A stretch of 42,254 nucleotides of DNA from Alteromonadaceae bacterium (GCA_013393545.1 JABXHG010000181.1:1-42254); one strand, 5' to 3'. Shown: positions 10,038 to 20,205, counted from the stretch's first letter. The notes: generated by a model from the letters alone, not told the origin. Made by a program: numbers and translations.

Positions 10038-10514
10038 TTACATGCTGTCGAGATCGGTCACCCCCAGCGCCTTTTCCACCTGGCCGGACGAAAACCCGCG
10101 CCGCGCCAGGAACCGCGCCTGACGCATTTTCTCTTTCAGATCATCGCCCACCGGCGCCAGACCAAAGCGGCGCTCCCGCAACCGGGCCGCCATCTGGCAC
10201 CAATGCTCGTCCGGCACCTGATCAAGACACGCGGGGCTCTGGTTAATCCCCCGCTGCTGCAGATCCGCCAGAATCCGCAGGGGGCCATAGCCGGAATCCA
10301 TCCTCTGACGCACGAACACCTCAGCGAAGCGTTGGTCATCCAGCCATCCCTCGGCCTCGTATTCATCCAGTACGGCATCGATCACCGCCTGCTCGATCTT
10401 GCGCTGACGCAACTTCAGCGACAGCTCCTGTCGACTGTGTTCACGCCGGGCCAGCAAGCGCAAGGCGACCGAGCGGGCCTTGTATTCCGGATCGTGCTGT
10501 TTTTCGTCTTTCAC
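10038..10514 (-). CDS. recX: Regulatory protein RecX
   Basis: This 158-residue protein has the helical three-repeat RecX pattern (ALRLLARREHSRQELSLKL; AVLDEYEAEGWLDDQRFAE; ARFLARRGFSSGQVEKAL). RecX binds RecA filaments and limits their activity in recombination and the SOS response. I chose the GTG at 10514, preceded by AAGGGG at good spacing, over a TTG ten codons upstream without one. recA, often the neighbour of recX, is not in this window. The gene is convergent with mltF and divergent from the DUF349 gene. Confidence 0.9.
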   Translation of the reverse strand: MKDEKQHDPEYKARSVALRLLARREHSRQELSLKLRQRKIEQAVIDAVLDEYEAEGWLDDQRFAEVFVRQRMDSGYGPLRILADLQQRGINQSPACLDQVPDEHWCQMAARLRERRFGLAPVGDDLKEKMRQARFLARRGFSSGQVEKALGVTDLDSM

Positions 10515-10546
10515 CGATAAGCCCCTTTCCGCACACGCTTGCAAAA

Positions 10547-10559
10547 CGCTAGACTAGCG
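10547..10559. promoter_or_regulatory. Perfect palindrome in the recX / DUF349 divergent region
   Basis: CGCTAG-A-CTAGCG lies 33 bases upstream of the recX start and about 100 bases upstream of the DUF349 start. It overlaps a possible -10 (TAGACT). It could be an operator or just part of a promoter; no regulator can be named. Confidence 0.3.
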
Positions 10560-10658
10560 CCCCGTTTTCAATACTGCCCGGCACCGCTCGGTGCCGATGC
10601 CCGGTGGCCAAACACTTTGCCGCCACCGCAGACTGGTTTCAATGCCGAAGGATACGAT

Positions 10659-12965
10659 ATGGCTGCATTCATTCAGAAACTGTTCAGAACCCGCAAGGCA
10701 ACACCGGTGAAAAACCCGGGCCAACCGGCGAAAGAGCAAGCGCCACCCGAGTCACCTTCGAATACCAGGGAACAAAGGGTTAAAGAACAGGCAGACCAGT
10801 TGGCGGGTAACCCGGACCAGGCCCTGCTGGCCCGGCTGGCCATCGAGGGTGCAACCGCCGGCATCCGGTTACAGGCAGCCCAACAAATCTCCGATGAAAC
10901 CTGCCTGCAGCAAATACAGAAGCAGGCGAGGGGGCGAGACAAAAACGTTTACCAAAGTGTTAAGCAATCCCTGCAGGCCATCCGAGAACAGGAGCAGGCC
11001 GAACAAGCAAACCGGGAAAAAATCACCGACCTGATCCGTCAGGCGAGTGAGCTGTCCGTGACCGAAGACACGAAACTCTACCAGCCGCGACTCGAATCCC
11101 TGCTGGAACAGTGGAAACCGCTGGAGAAGCAGGCCTCCGCCGAGCAGTCACAACAATTTCTGGAGGCAGTGTACCGCTGCCGCGAGCGCCTGTCGGCCCT
11201 GCAGGAAGCGCAAAAAGAGGCGGAATGGCATGAAGAACAGGCCCGACAACGTGCTGAAACACTGGCGCTGCTTGAACAGACCCTGACCGACCTGAGCACT
11301 GGCAATCCCACGGCACAACCATCGACCTCGGCCCTGGATGCATTGCAAAAAACCCAGGAAAACCGCTGGCTGGAAGCCACACGCGACACCCAGGTCAGCA
11401 AACCAGAACAAAAACAGTACGAACAGCACATGCAGGCGCTACGACACTACCTGAACGCCACCCGTCGTCTGGAGCAGGCCAGAGAACCGATGACGGCTCT
11501 GCTCGAGACCGACCAGCCGAATCCGCAGGCAGCGGCCAGTGCCCGCCAGTTACTCAGCGACATTGACTGGCCCAGCGGCTTTGCCCTGCCCGACGAGCTG
11601 AATTCCCTGAACACACTCGCGCAAACGCCCGAGGCCCGGAAGACAGCCCCTGACGATGAATCCGCAAGCCGGAACCGCGAGCAACAAAGGACACTGGCTG
11701 CTGCGCTGAAATCGACGCTGTCCGATCTGGAAGCAGCCCTGGAGGCCAAACAATACAAGGAATCCAAACAACGCCTAAAGGCCGCCCAGCAACAGTTCCA
11801 ACAGCTCGACAGCCGGCACAAAAAAGAGGTTCAGGCCAGGCTGCAACTGCTGAACGGCCAATTCCGGGAACTGAGCGACTGGCAGGGATTCGCCACCGAG
11901 CCCAAACAAATCGCCCTGTGCGAACAAATGGAATACCTGGCCGACCAGCCCATGGAACCGGAAGCCAAGGCCGAGCGGATCAAGGAATTGCAGAACGAAT
12001 GGCGCGAGCTGGGCGGCTCTTCGGACCGGGCACTGTGGACTCGCTTTAAAAACGCCTCTGATCAGGCCTACGAGCCCTGCAAAGAGTATTTTCGGGCGAA
12101 ATCCGGCCTGAAACAGGCAAACCTGGAAAAACGCGAGGCCATCTGCCAGCAACTAACGACGTTCCTCGACAACGTCGACTGGGCCAGCGTGGACTGGAAA
12201 AACGCGGAACGCATTCATCAGACCGCGCGCCAGGAGTGGAAAAGCGCCTGGCCGGTGGATTTTCGCCAGAACCGGCCACTGCAAAAACGCTTCGACGCCC
12301 TGCTCAAGCAACTGGAAGCACCGCTGAACGAAGAGCGAAAAAAGAACGAAGCGTTCAAACAAACCATCGTAGAGCGGGCCGAAGCGCTGATTGAACATCA
12401 GCCGCTGGAAGAGGCCATGGAACAGGCCAAGGCCCTGCAAGCCGAATGGCAGGCAGTGGGCATTACCCGGCACCGGGAAGATCGAAAGCTCTGGAAAGCT
12501 TTTCGCAAGGCCTGTGATGCCATCTTTGCCCGCCGCGAAAATGAGCGAGCCAGCCGCCAGGAACAACAGGAACAAGCCGAGCAACAGGCCAAAGCGCGCC
12601 GTGAACAGAAGCAAAGGGACCAAATTCTGCATTGGCAGGCGCTGGTGGCCGATTCCACAGCCGGACTTCCGGACCACTGGCCGTCGCTGGCCGCCGAAGC
12701 GGGCGAACAGCCGGCCCGGGACCTGCTGATCCGGCTGGAAATACTCACCGGCACGGATAGCCCCGAAGCCGATCAGGCCCGTCGCATGGAAATTCAGGTG
12801 CAACGGCTGACCGAAGGCCTGGGCAGTGAAGAAACCACAAATGCCATGCAAGCCGCCGAACAACTGGTGGCCGCGTGGTGCATTAAAACTGCGAGTGAAG
12901 AGCCAACCGCCGAACAGGCAGAGCGCCTGAAACGGTCGCTGGAGAACCTGCTGCCGGCAAACTGA
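10659..12965 (+). CDS. DUF349 repeat protein
   Basis: The 768-residue protein is rich in Gln, Glu and Ala and is predicted by eye to be almost wholly helical and coiled-coil. Several DUF349-type units are visible: around 447 (EWRELGGSSDRALWTRF), 525 (EWKSAWPVDFRQNRPLQKRF) and 595 (EWQAVGITRHREDRKLWKAF), plus weaker ones in the N-terminal half. No signal peptide or membrane segment is seen, so it is probably cytoplasmic. The family's role is not settled. The ATG at 10659 has AAGGA seven bases upstream; a longer frame overlaps recX and is unlikely. A hairpin (13015-13039) follows before prc but lacks a T run. Confidence 0.88.
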   Translation: MAAFIQKLFRTRKATPVKNPGQPAKEQAPPESPSNTREQRVKEQADQLAGNPDQALLARLAIEGATAGIRLQAAQQISDETCLQQIQKQARGRDKNVYQSVKQSLQAIREQEQAEQANREKITDLIRQASELSVTEDTKLYQPRLESLLEQWKPLEKQASAEQSQQFLEAVYRCRERLSALQEAQKEAEWHEEQARQRAETLALLEQTLTDLSTGNPTAQPSTSALDALQKTQENRWLEATRDTQVSKPEQKQYEQHMQALRHYLNATRRLEQAREPMTALLETDQPNPQAAASARQLLSDIDWPSGFALPDELNSLNTLAQTPEARKTAPDDESASRNREQQRTLAAALKSTLSDLEAALEAKQYKESKQRLKAAQQQFQQLDSRHKKEVQARLQLLNGQFRELSDWQGFATEPKQIALCEQMEYLADQPMEPEAKAERIKELQNEWRELGGSSDRALWTRFKNASDQAYEPCKEYFRAKSGLKQANLEKREAICQQLTTFLDNVDWASVDWKNAERIHQTARQEWKSAWPVDFRQNRPLQKRFDALLKQLEAPLNEERKKNEAFKQTIVERAEALIEHQPLEEAMEQAKALQAEWQAVGITRHREDRKLWKAFRKACDAIFARRENERASRQEQQEQAEQQAKARREQKQRDQILHWQALVADSTAGLPDHWPSLAAEAGEQPARDLLIRLEILTGTDSPEADQARRMEIQVQRLTEGLGSEETTNAMQAAEQLVAAWCIKTASEEPTAEQAERLKRSLENLLPAN

Positions 12966-13122
12966 GCCACCGACTTTATCGGCAGTCGATGGATAGATTG
13001 TCACAAACCGTCAATGCCCGGCCTGTAGCAACCCGGGCAGCGGTTACCTACAATTGAGCCATTGGCTTGCCGCCGGCCCACGCCGGCCTGCCCTGTTGCC
13101 ACGTCTCTCAGGACTGCTTTCC

Positions 13123-15297
13123 ATGACCCTAGCTGAAATAGTCAAAAAGCCCCGCTCCCGCCCCAACCGTGTTGGCAAGGCCCGGCTTTTCCGTGCGACT
13201 GCCCTGGCCCTGCTGATCCCGGCATTCTCCGGCGTGCAGGCGAAGGTGGAAACTCCAAGCGTCTATGAACCGGTTGCGCCAACAGTGGAACAGGCCCGCG
13301 CCAACATTCTGATTGCCCGGCAATTGCAGTTCACCCACTTCCGCAATCTCGGCGTCAGTGATGAGTTGTCCGGGGATGTATTTGATGCCTATCTCGATTA
13401 CCTGGATGGCCAGCATCTGTACCTCTCGCAGCAGGACATCGACAACCTGGGCATCCTGCGCGAACGACTAGGGCCGGCACTGCGAACCGGTCAGCTGCAG
13501 CCGGCATTCCAGATCTACAACCTGGTACAGCAGCGGATGATCGAGCGGCTGGAGTTTGCCCTGGCGCTGCTGGACAATGGCATCGAAAACCTGGATTTCA
13601 CCGAAAACCAGCAAATCCTGGTCGACCGCTCCGAAGCCAGCTGGATAGCCGACACCGAGGCGCTGGACCAACTCTGGACCAAACGCATTAAAAACGCGGT
13701 TCTGTCCCGGCGGCTCGGTGGCACCGAAGATTCAGTGATTGAAGACAACCTGCGCCGGCGCTACGAAGGCCAGCTCAAGCGCGCCTACCAGGCACGCAGT
13801 GAAGACGCGTTCCAGGCCTATATGAACGCCTTTACCGGCATGTGGGACCCGCACACCTCCTATTTCTCACCGCGCACTTCGGAAAACTTCAATATCAACA
13901 TGAGCCTCTCGCTGGAAGGCATTGGCGCGGTGCTGCAGTCCGACAACGAGTACACCAAAGTGGTGCGGCTGGTGCCGGGCGGGCCGGCGGCCAAGCAGGG
14001 CCAGCTGCAACCGGCAGATCGCATTGTCGCCGTGGGCCAGGAAGGGGAACAACCGGTCAATGTAATTGGCTGGCGCCTGGACGAAGTCGTGGACCTGATT
14101 CGCGGCCCGCGAGACTCCACGGTAACGCTGGAAGTGATTCCCGCCACCGCCAACGATGAAACCATGACCCGCACCATCGACATCCAGCGGGACCAGGTGA
14201 AACTCGAGGAACAGAGTGCCAGCAAGGACATGATCGAGCTACAGCGCTCGGGCCAGGAATACACGGTGGGCGTGATCACCATCCCGACCTTCTACGCCGA
14301 CTTTCAGGCCATGCAGGCCGGTGATCCCAACTATAAAAGCACCACCCGGGACGTCCGGCAGCTGATCGAAGAGCTGAAGTCCGACGGCGTTGACGGCATC
14401 GTTATGGACTTGCGCAATAACGGCGGCGGTGCCCTGCAGGAAGCCAACGACCTGACCGGCCTGTTTATCGAGCAGGGCCCAACCGTACAGATCCGCAACG
14501 CCAACAACGATGTTCAGGTATTGAACGACGAGGATCCGTCAGTCACCTATGACGGCCCGCTGGTGGTGCTGGTCAACCGAATGAGCGCGTCCGCCTCGGA
14601 AATCTTCGCCGGAGCCATTCAGGATTACGGCCGCGGGCTGGTGGTTGGCTCACAAACCTTCGGCAAGGGGACCGTGCAGGCGGTGCGCCCGCTGAATCAC
14701 GGCCAGCTGAAAATCACTCAGTCCAAGTTCTACCGGGTGTCCGGCGGCTCCACCCAGCACAAGGGCGTGATTCCGGACATCGAGATTCCGTCCCGTATCG
14801 ACAAGACCCGCATCGGTGAAGATGCTCTGGATCACGCCCTGCCCTGGGACCAGATAGACCCGGTGCCCCATACCCGCTATTTCGATTTCAGCAACGTGAT
14901 TGATCAACTGCGTGAACGGCACAAGCAGCGCTTCACCAGCAACCCGGAATTCAATTTGCTGGAACAGGAGATCGCGTTTCTCAAGGAACAGCGGAAAACC
15001 GATTACGTGAGCCTGCAAATGGACGAGCGCCAGGCGCACTTCGAGCAAATCGAACGCACTCGCCTGCGCATCGCCAACACCCGCCGTGAAATGCGCGGCG
15101 AAGAACCGTTCGACTCGCTGGAAGCCCTGGAAAACTGGCAGGAACAACAGGCCGCTGACCCGAATAACACAGACGAAGAATTGGATTTCGTCATTCGCGA
15201 GGGCGGGCACATCATGGCGGACTTGCTGGAACTGGATCGGCAGATGGCCTCCATCCTGCCGCCGGCGCGCCTCGCGGCCAAGAACGAAAACCGCTGA
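13123..15297 (+). CDS. prc: Carboxy-terminal processing protease Prc (Tsp)
   Basis: The 724-residue periplasmic serine protease has an N-terminal basic stretch and a hydrophobic signal ending near GVQA. A PDZ domain is in the region around 250-330 (LEGIGAVLQ, VRLVPGGPAAKQGQL). The protease core has a Ser490/Lys515 dyad in RMSASASEI and FGKGTVQ, whose 25-residue spacing matches E. coli Prc Ser452/Lys477. A charged C-terminal domain follows. Prc cleaves proteins and lipoprotein or peptidoglycan-enzyme substrates with nonpolar C-termini. AGGA lies about nine bases before the ATG at 13123; an upstream TTG at 13054 would add 23 residues of no family character. Confidence 0.96.
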   Translation: MTLAEIVKKPRSRPNRVGKARLFRATALALLIPAFSGVQAKVETPSVYEPVAPTVEQARANILIARQLQFTHFRNLGVSDELSGDVFDAYLDYLDGQHLYLSQQDIDNLGILRERLGPALRTGQLQPAFQIYNLVQQRMIERLEFALALLDNGIENLDFTENQQILVDRSEASWIADTEALDQLWTKRIKNAVLSRRLGGTEDSVIEDNLRRRYEGQLKRAYQARSEDAFQAYMNAFTGMWDPHTSYFSPRTSENFNINMSLSLEGIGAVLQSDNEYTKVVRLVPGGPAAKQGQLQPADRIVAVGQEGEQPVNVIGWRLDEVVDLIRGPRDSTVTLEVIPATANDETMTRTIDIQRDQVKLEEQSASKDMIELQRSGQEYTVGVITIPTFYADFQAMQAGDPNYKSTTRDVRQLIEELKSDGVDGIVMDLRNNGGGALQEANDLTGLFIEQGPTVQIRNANNDVQVLNDEDPSVTYDGPLVVLVNRMSASASEIFAGAIQDYGRGLVVGSQTFGKGTVQAVRPLNHGQLKITQSKFYRVSGGSTQHKGVIPDIEIPSRIDKTRIGEDALDHALPWDQIDPVPHTRYFDFSNVIDQLRERHKQRFTSNPEFNLLEQEIAFLKEQRKTDYVSLQMDERQAHFEQIERTRLRIANTRREMRGEEPFDSLEALENWQEQQAADPNNTDEELDFVIREGGHIMADLLELDRQMASILPPARLAAKNENR

Positions 15298-15303
15298 TTA
15301 ACT

Positions 15304-15327
15304 GGCTGGTGCGTCGAAACACCGGCC
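15304..15327. terminator. Hairpin between convergent prc and mtnA
   Basis: GGCTGGTG (15304-15311) and CACCGGCC (15320-15327) pair with one G-U across an eight-base loop in the 40-base gap between two stop codons. There is no T run, so it is only a possible terminator. Confidence 0.35.
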
Positions 15328-15337
15328 CAGCATACCG

Positions 15338-16393
15338 TCAACCGAACAAGGACTGCATACCGGTGATGTTCGGGTTATGCACCACACCCTTCTCGGTCAC
15401 AATGGCGTCAATCAGGCTCGCGGGTGTTACATCAAACACCGGGTTGAACACCTGCACGTTGTCCGGCGCCAGCTGACGGCCACCGACCTCACGCACCTCT
15501 GTGGCATCCCGCTCCTCGATCGGGATGTCCGCGCCTTGGGCCAACGCCATGTCCACCGTGCTGGAGGGCGCCACCACCATGAAGCCGACCTTATGATGCC
15601 GGGCCAGCACCGCCAGGCTGTAGGTGCCGATCTTGTTAGCCACATCGCCGTTGGCGGTGATGCGATCGGCGCCAACAATCACCCACTTCACCTTACCGCC
15701 CGCCATGATCGTGGCTGCCGCGCCATCGGCGTTCAGCGTGACTGGAATCTCGTCCCGCGCCAACTCCCACGCTGTCAGCCGGCTGCCCTGCAGCCAGGGC
15801 CGGGTTTCATCGGCGTATACTCGCTCCAATAACCGCGCTTCGTGCAGGCGACGAATCACCCCCAGCGCGGTGCCGTAACCGCCGGTGGCCAGGGCGCCGG
15901 TGTTGCAGTGGGTCAGCACCCCCACCGGTTGTTCAAGCTGCATGGCCTCCAGCGCGTGATTCGCCATGGTGTGGTTGGCGTCAATGTCCTCCTGGTGAAT
16001 GCGCACGGCTTCGGCTGCCAACCGCTCGGCGGCTTCATCCAGCGAATGGCAAGCATGCAGAATTCGCTCCGTGCGCTCCAGCGCCCAGAACAGGTTGACC
16101 GCCGTCGGCCGAGACGCCGCCAGCTCCCGAATGCCCTGCTTGATCTCCGCCTGCCAGTCGCCACCGCCGGCATAGCGGGCTGCCAGCGCCACGCCATAAG
16201 CGGCGGCAATACCAATGGCCGGTGCACCCCGCACCACCATGTCGGCAATACAGCCGGCCACCTCCGAAGCCCGGACCGCCTTCACCCAGCACTCTTCGCC
16301 AGGCAACAAACGCTGATCCAGCAGCTCCAGACAATCGCCATGCCAGCGCATCGCCACGGTGGTTTGGTTTTCATTAATGGATGGTCCGGCCAT
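15338..16393 (-). CDS. mtnA: Methylthioribose-1-phosphate isomerase MtnA
   Basis: The 351-residue enzyme of the eIF2B-like/MtnA family converts methylthioribose-1-phosphate to methylthioribulose-1-phosphate in methionine salvage. Family signatures are [15 protein letters not shown] near residue 55, [19 protein letters not shown] near 160 (catalytic Cys) and [19 protein letters not shown] near 240 (catalytic Asp). The ATG at 16393 has AAAGGAG seven bases upstream, and a TATACT that could be its -10 lies close by. It is divergent from the MTA deaminase gene, which supplies upstream steps of the same route; this pairing is also found in Pseudomonas. Confidence 0.96.
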   Translation of the reverse strand: MAGPSINENQTTVAMRWHGDCLELLDQRLLPGEECWVKAVRASEVAGCIADMVVRGAPAIGIAAAYGVALAARYAGGGDWQAEIKQGIRELAASRPTAVNLFWALERTERILHACHSLDEAAERLAAEAVRIHQEDIDANHTMANHALEAMQLEQPVGVLTHCNTGALATGGYGTALGVIRRLHEARLLERVYADETRPWLQGSRLTAWELARDEIPVTLNADGAAATIMAGGKVKWVIVGADRITANGDVANKIGTYSLAVLARHHKVGFMVVAPSSTVDMALAQGADIPIEERDATEVREVGGRQLAPDNVQVFNPVFDVTPASLIDAIVTEKGVVHNPNITGMQSLFG

Positions 16394-16468
16394 CAGTTGC
16401 TCCTTTGTGATCTAAAAAAGCGAGTATACCGACATCACACCACATTATCGGCGGGTTTTGCGAATTCC

Positions 16469-16584
16469 GGCCAAGCAAGCGGGTAGGCCTTTCCGGGAAC
16501 CGCTACAAGCATGTCCCTATGCGCTTCTCTCAGGCCATCCATGGCCTTCGAAATTCCCGGAAAGGCCTACCCGCTTACTTGGCC
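16469..16584. repeat. Long inverted repeat, MITE-like or dispersed repeat unit
   Basis: Arms at 16469-16499 and 16554-16584 are 31 bases long and complementary except for one position. The 54-base centre holds two further small hairpins: AGCAT/ATGC-type near 16508-16523, and AGGCCAT-CC-ATGGCCT near 16531-16546. The whole unit could form a cruciform. It sits between two divergent genes, where no terminator is needed, so it looks like an inserted non-coding element. No transposase or target duplication is evident. Confidence 0.75.
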
Positions 16585-16675
16585 TCAGGGCTAGTCCTCC
16601 ACATAAGGGGTCGTTATACTTTCAAGTTAAATTCCCCGGCGCAGACCACCCGCGCACCAACCGCAAGGCAGGTTA

Positions 16676-18004
16676 ATGACGGCAGACACCATCACCGCAG
16701 CCGACACCCGCATCAACGCCCGCTGGCTGATTCCCATGGAACCCTGCGAAACGGTCCTGGAGCATCAGGCGGTTATCCTCCAGGGCAAGCACATTCTGGC
16801 GGTTCTGCCGCAGCATGAGGCAGACCGGCAATACCGCACCCGGGAAACGCTGGACCTGGACACCCACGTAGTACTGCCCGGGCTCATCAACCTGCACGGC
16901 CATACCGCCATGTCACTGTTCCGGGGCCTGGCCGATGATCTGCCATTGATGACCTGGCTGAACGAACACATCTGGCCGGCCGAGGGGAAGTTTGTCAGCA
17001 GTGCCTTTGTCGAAGACGGTAGCCGGCTGGCCATGGCGGAAATGCTGCGCACCGGCACCACCACGTTTTCAGACATGTACTTTTTCCCGGAAGTCACCGC
17101 CCAGGCGGCCCACGATGTCGGCATGCGCGCGCAAATCTGCTTCCCGCTGCTGGACGGCCCCACGGTCTGGGGCTCGGGGCCGGACGAGTACCTGCGCAAG
17201 GGCGCCGGGCTGATTGAAACCTGGCAACAGGATGAGTACATCATCCCGGCCATTGGCCCGCACGCACCCTACACCGTCTCCGATCAACCGCTGACAGCGG
17301 CGGTCGAGCTGTCCGAAAGCACCGGCGCGCCACTGCAGATCCACCTGCACGAAACCGCGTTTGAAGTCGCCGAAGCCCTGAAAACCACCGGCCAACGCCC
17401 GATCGCGCGCATGGCCGAACTCGGAGTATTGAACCCAAATAGCCAGTGCGTACACATGACCCAGATAGACGATGCCGATCTGGAGCAGGTCGTACGCAGC
17501 GGTACCCACGTGGTGCACTGCCCCGAATCCAATCTGAAACTGGCCAGCGGATTCTGCCCGGTGCCTCAGCTTATGGAGCGCGGTGTAAACGTGACCATGG
17601 GCACCGATGGCGCCGCCAGCAATAACGATCTGGATCTGTTCGGGGAGTTGCAAACCGCCGCCATGGTAGCAAAAGCGGTGTCCGGGGATGCTTCGGCGGT
17701 ATCCGCCCACCAGGCCCTGGCCATGGCCACCATTAACGGTGCCCAGGCCCTGGGACTGGAGCATGAAATCGGCTCACTGGTGGCCGGCAAGCGGGCGGAT
17801 CTGATCGCCGTTGACCTTGGCGACCCGTTCATCCAACCGGTGTATGATCCCGCATCCCATCTGGTTTACAGCAATCACGGGCGGGCGGTAAGCCACAGCT
17901 GGATCAACGGCGTACCTCAATTACAAGACGGCCGGCTGACCCGCATCGATGTGCCAGACCTGATGCTGCGGGTCGATCACTGGCGCCAACAGATTATCAG
18001 CTAA
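16676..18004 (+). CDS. mtaD: 5-methylthioadenosine / S-adenosylhomocysteine deaminase (TRZ/ATZ family)
   Basis: This 442-residue amidohydrolase has the metal site motifs PGLINLHGHTAM (HxH near residue 75), QIHLHET (His near 220), a later HCPESNLKL and the aspartate in MGTDGAASNND. By context and similarity to the Pseudomonas PA3170 type it deaminates MTA to methylthioinosine, feeding salvage with MtnA; S-adenosylhomocysteine may also be a substrate. Its upstream region carries TATACT at 16615-16620, a possible -10 just after the inverted repeat, and AGGTTA before the ATG. It starts the plus-strand run mtaD-ubiG-mupP. Confidence 0.92.
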   Translation: MTADTITAADTRINARWLIPMEPCETVLEHQAVILQGKHILAVLPQHEADRQYRTRETLDLDTHVVLPGLINLHGHTAMSLFRGLADDLPLMTWLNEHIWPAEGKFVSSAFVEDGSRLAMAEMLRTGTTTFSDMYFFPEVTAQAAHDVGMRAQICFPLLDGPTVWGSGPDEYLRKGAGLIETWQQDEYIIPAIGPHAPYTVSDQPLTAAVELSESTGAPLQIHLHETAFEVAEALKTTGQRPIARMAELGVLNPNSQCVHMTQIDDADLEQVVRSGTHVVHCPESNLKLASGFCPVPQLMERGVNVTMGTDGAASNNDLDLFGELQTAAMVAKAVSGDASAVSAHQALAMATINGAQALGLEHEIGSLVAGKRADLIAVDLGDPFIQPVYDPASHLVYSNHGRAVSHSWINGVPQLQDGRLTRIDVPDLMLRVDHWRQQIIS

Positions 18005-18016
18005 CAGGTAAAGGCC

Positions 18017-18733
18017 ATGAGCAACCACAACATAGACCAGAACGAAATAGCCAAGTTTGAAGCCCTGGCCAGCCGCTGGTGGGACCCGAACAGCGAGTTC
18101 AAACCCCTGCACGACATCAACCCGCTGCGCCTGAACTACATCGACGAGCGGGTATCACTGGCGGGTAAAAACGTAGTGGATGTCGGTTGCGGTGGCGGCC
18201 TGCTGTCCGAGGGCATGGCTCTGCGTGGCGGCCACGTTATTGGCATCGATATGGGCGAAGCGCCGTTGTCGGTGGCTCGTCTGCACAGCCTGGATTCCGG
18301 CGTACAAGTGGATTACCGGCAAACCACCGTCGAAGCCCTGGCCGCCGATCCGGAGCATGCCGGCCAGTACGATGTGGTCACCTGCCTGGAGATGCTCGAA
18401 CACGTGCCGGACCCGGGCTCAGTCATCAAGGCCTGCGCGGCCCTGTTACGCCCCGGCGGCCACCTGTTTGTGTCCACCATCAACCGCAACCCCAAGTCGT
18501 TCCTGTTTGCCATTGTCGGTGCCGAGTACGTGCTGAAAATGCTCCCCAAGGGCACCCACGAATGGAAAAAATTCATCCGGCCCTCGGAGATGTCCGACTA
18601 CCTGCGCCACGCCGGCCTGGATGTAAGCGAGCTGACCGGCATGACCTACAACCCGCTGACCAAAGACTACAAGCTGGGTCGGGACGTGGATGTAAACTAC
18701 CTGATGCACGCCCGGGATATCCGTGAAGACTGA
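18017..18733 (+). CDS. ubiG: Ubiquinone biosynthesis O-methyltransferase UbiG
   Basis: This 238-residue class I SAM methyltransferase carries motif [16 protein letters not shown] (about residues 54-68) and the UbiG N-terminus with [29 protein letters not shown]. UbiG methylates both hydroxyl groups in the later steps of ubiquinone synthesis. It follows mtaD by 12 bases with AGGTAAAGG before the ATG. It overlaps the next gene by 11 bases, so the three genes are probably one transcript. Confidence 0.97.
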   Translation: MSNHNIDQNEIAKFEALASRWWDPNSEFKPLHDINPLRLNYIDERVSLAGKNVVDVGCGGGLLSEGMALRGGHVIGIDMGEAPLSVARLHSLDSGVQVDYRQTTVEALAADPEHAGQYDVVTCLEMLEHVPDPGSVIKACAALLRPGGHLFVSTINRNPKSFLFAIVGAEYVLKMLPKGTHEWKKFIRPSEMSDYLRHAGLDVSELTGMTYNPLTKDYKLGRDVDVNYLMHARDIRED

Positions 18734-19388
18734 CCAGCAACCGGCTGCCGTCCTGTTTGATCTGGACGGCACCCTGATCGACACCGCACCGGATTTCATT
18801 CGCTGCCTGAACCAGTTGCGCCAGCAGCACGGCCTTGCCGCCTTGCCCGCAGAACAAATTCGCCCCTCGGTGTCGAATGGTGCCCGGGCGATGATCCGCA
18901 TCGGTTTCGGACTAGAACCGGAACACCCGGACTACCTGGCAAAGCACAGTGCCTTTCTGGACCTGTATGAAGCCGGCGTGGCCGTGGAAACCACCCTGTT
19001 TGAGGGCATGAATAGCCTGCTTGAAGCACTTGAGCACCGGAACATTCCATGGGGCATTGTCACCAACAAACCAGCCCGCTTCGCGGTGCCGCTGATTGAT
19101 GCCCTCGGCCTGGCCGATCGGTGCGGTGCATTGGTGTGCCCAGACCACGTGGCCGAGCGCAAGCCCCACCCAGAATCCCTGTTCCTGGCCTGCCGGAAAA
19201 TCCAGGCCGAACCGATAAAATCTATCTATGTAGGTGATCACGAAAGGGACATCGAAGCCGGCCGCAACGCCGGCATGCGCACCATCGCCGTGCGCTACGG
19301 CTATCTGGAGCAGCCAGAGGCCATTGATCTATGGCAAGCCGACGTTATTGCCGACACGGTCAGCGACCTGGCAAAGCTGTTACAATAG
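18723..19388 (+). CDS. mupP: HAD phosphatase, probable N-acetylmuramic acid 6-phosphate phosphatase MupP
   Basis: This 221-residue haloacid-dehalogenase phosphatase has motif [17 protein letters not shown] (nucleophile Asp in DLDGT), motif [11 protein letters not shown] and motif III/IV around [12 protein letters not shown] and [16 protein letters not shown]. By sequence alone it could be a phosphoglycolate phosphatase. The place directly after ubiG is that of mupP in Pseudomonas, where it removes phosphate from MurNAc-6-P in cell-wall recycling. The start is GTG, inside the end of ubiG. Confidence 0.85.
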   Translation: MKTDQQPAAVLFDLDGTLIDTAPDFIRCLNQLRQQHGLAALPAEQIRPSVSNGARAMIRIGFGLEPEHPDYLAKHSAFLDLYEAGVAVETTLFEGMNSLLEALEHRNIPWGIVTNKPARFAVPLIDALGLADRCGALVCPDHVAERKPHPESLFLACRKIQAEPIKSIYVGDHERDIEAGRNAGMRTIAVRYGYLEQPEAIDLWQADVIADTVSDLAKLLQ

Positions 19389-19452
19389 CCCTCATTCCCA
19401 TTTCATCACCGGCGACCAACGCCGGGCAGCCTGACGAACACGGAGACAGGTT

Positions 19453-20205
19453 ATGCACGATTACCAGGCACCTGCGGATCTTCTAAAAGACCGCATTATC
19501 ATGGTCACCGGCGCTGGCAGCGGCATTGGCCGGGCAGCCGCCATGTCGTATGCGGCCCATGGCGCCACCGTGATCCTGGTGGGGCGGACCGTGGAAAAAC
19601 TCGAAGAAGTCTATGACGAGATTGAAGCTGCCGGTCACCCACAGGCCGCCATCGCACCAATGAATTTTGAAGGGGCGGCAGTCAAGGAGTACGACGAGCT
19701 GGCCATGACCATCGAACAGAATTTTGGTCGCCTGGATGGCCTGCTGCACAACGCCGGTATTCTGGGTGCCCGCAGCCCGGTCGAACTGTACGACCCGGAA
19801 ACCTGGAACCGGGTCATGCAGGTGAATGCCACGGCCCCCTTCCTGGTGAGCCGGGCGCTGATTCCGCTGTTGCGCAAGTCGTCCGATGCCTCGGTGATTT
19901 TCACCTCCTCCGGCGTGGGCCGGCAGGCGCGGGCCTATTGGGGCGCCTACGCGGTCTCCAAGTTTGCCGTTGAGGGCTTGTCACAGCTGCTGGCCGACGA
20001 GCTTGATGACCAGCACCACAACATCCGGGTGAACAGCCTGAACCCGGGCGCTACCCGTACCGGCATGAGAAGGCTGGCCTACCCGGCCGAGGACCCGAAC
20101 AAGAACCCGGCACCGGAAGCCCTGATGCCTGTGTACCTGTATCTGATGGGCAAGGACAGCCGGGAGTTGAACGGCCAACAAATCGACGCGCAGCCGAAAA
20201 AATAA
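19453..20205 (+). CDS. YciK-like short-chain dehydrogenase/reductase
   Basis: The 250-residue SDR has the cofactor loop TGAGSGIG, the NAG motif HNAGILG and the catalytic YxxxK in GAYAVSKFA, with an upstream Ser in FTSSGVG. It closely resembles the YciK group, whose substrate is not well established; NADP use is likely. A strong GGAGACAGG precedes the ATG. It follows mupP by 64 bases and its TAA overlaps the ATG of the next gene by one base. Confidence 0.88.
   Translation: MHDYQAPADLLKDRIIMVTGAGSGIGRAAAMSYAAHGATVILVGRTVEKLEEVYDEIEAAGHPQAAIAPMNFEGAAVKEYDELAMTIEQNFGRLDGLLHNAGILGARSPVELYDPETWNRVMQVNATAPFLVSRALIPLLRKSSDASVIFTSSGVGRQARAYWGAYAVSKFAVEGLSQLLADELDDQHHNIRVNSLNPGATRTGMRRLAYPAEDPNKNPAPEALMPVYLYLMGKDSRELNGQQIDAQPKK

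Noticed and set aside
13015..13039. TGCCCGG/CCGGGCA hairpin between the DUF349 gene and prc as terminator
   Set aside because: No T run follows; only noted in passing.
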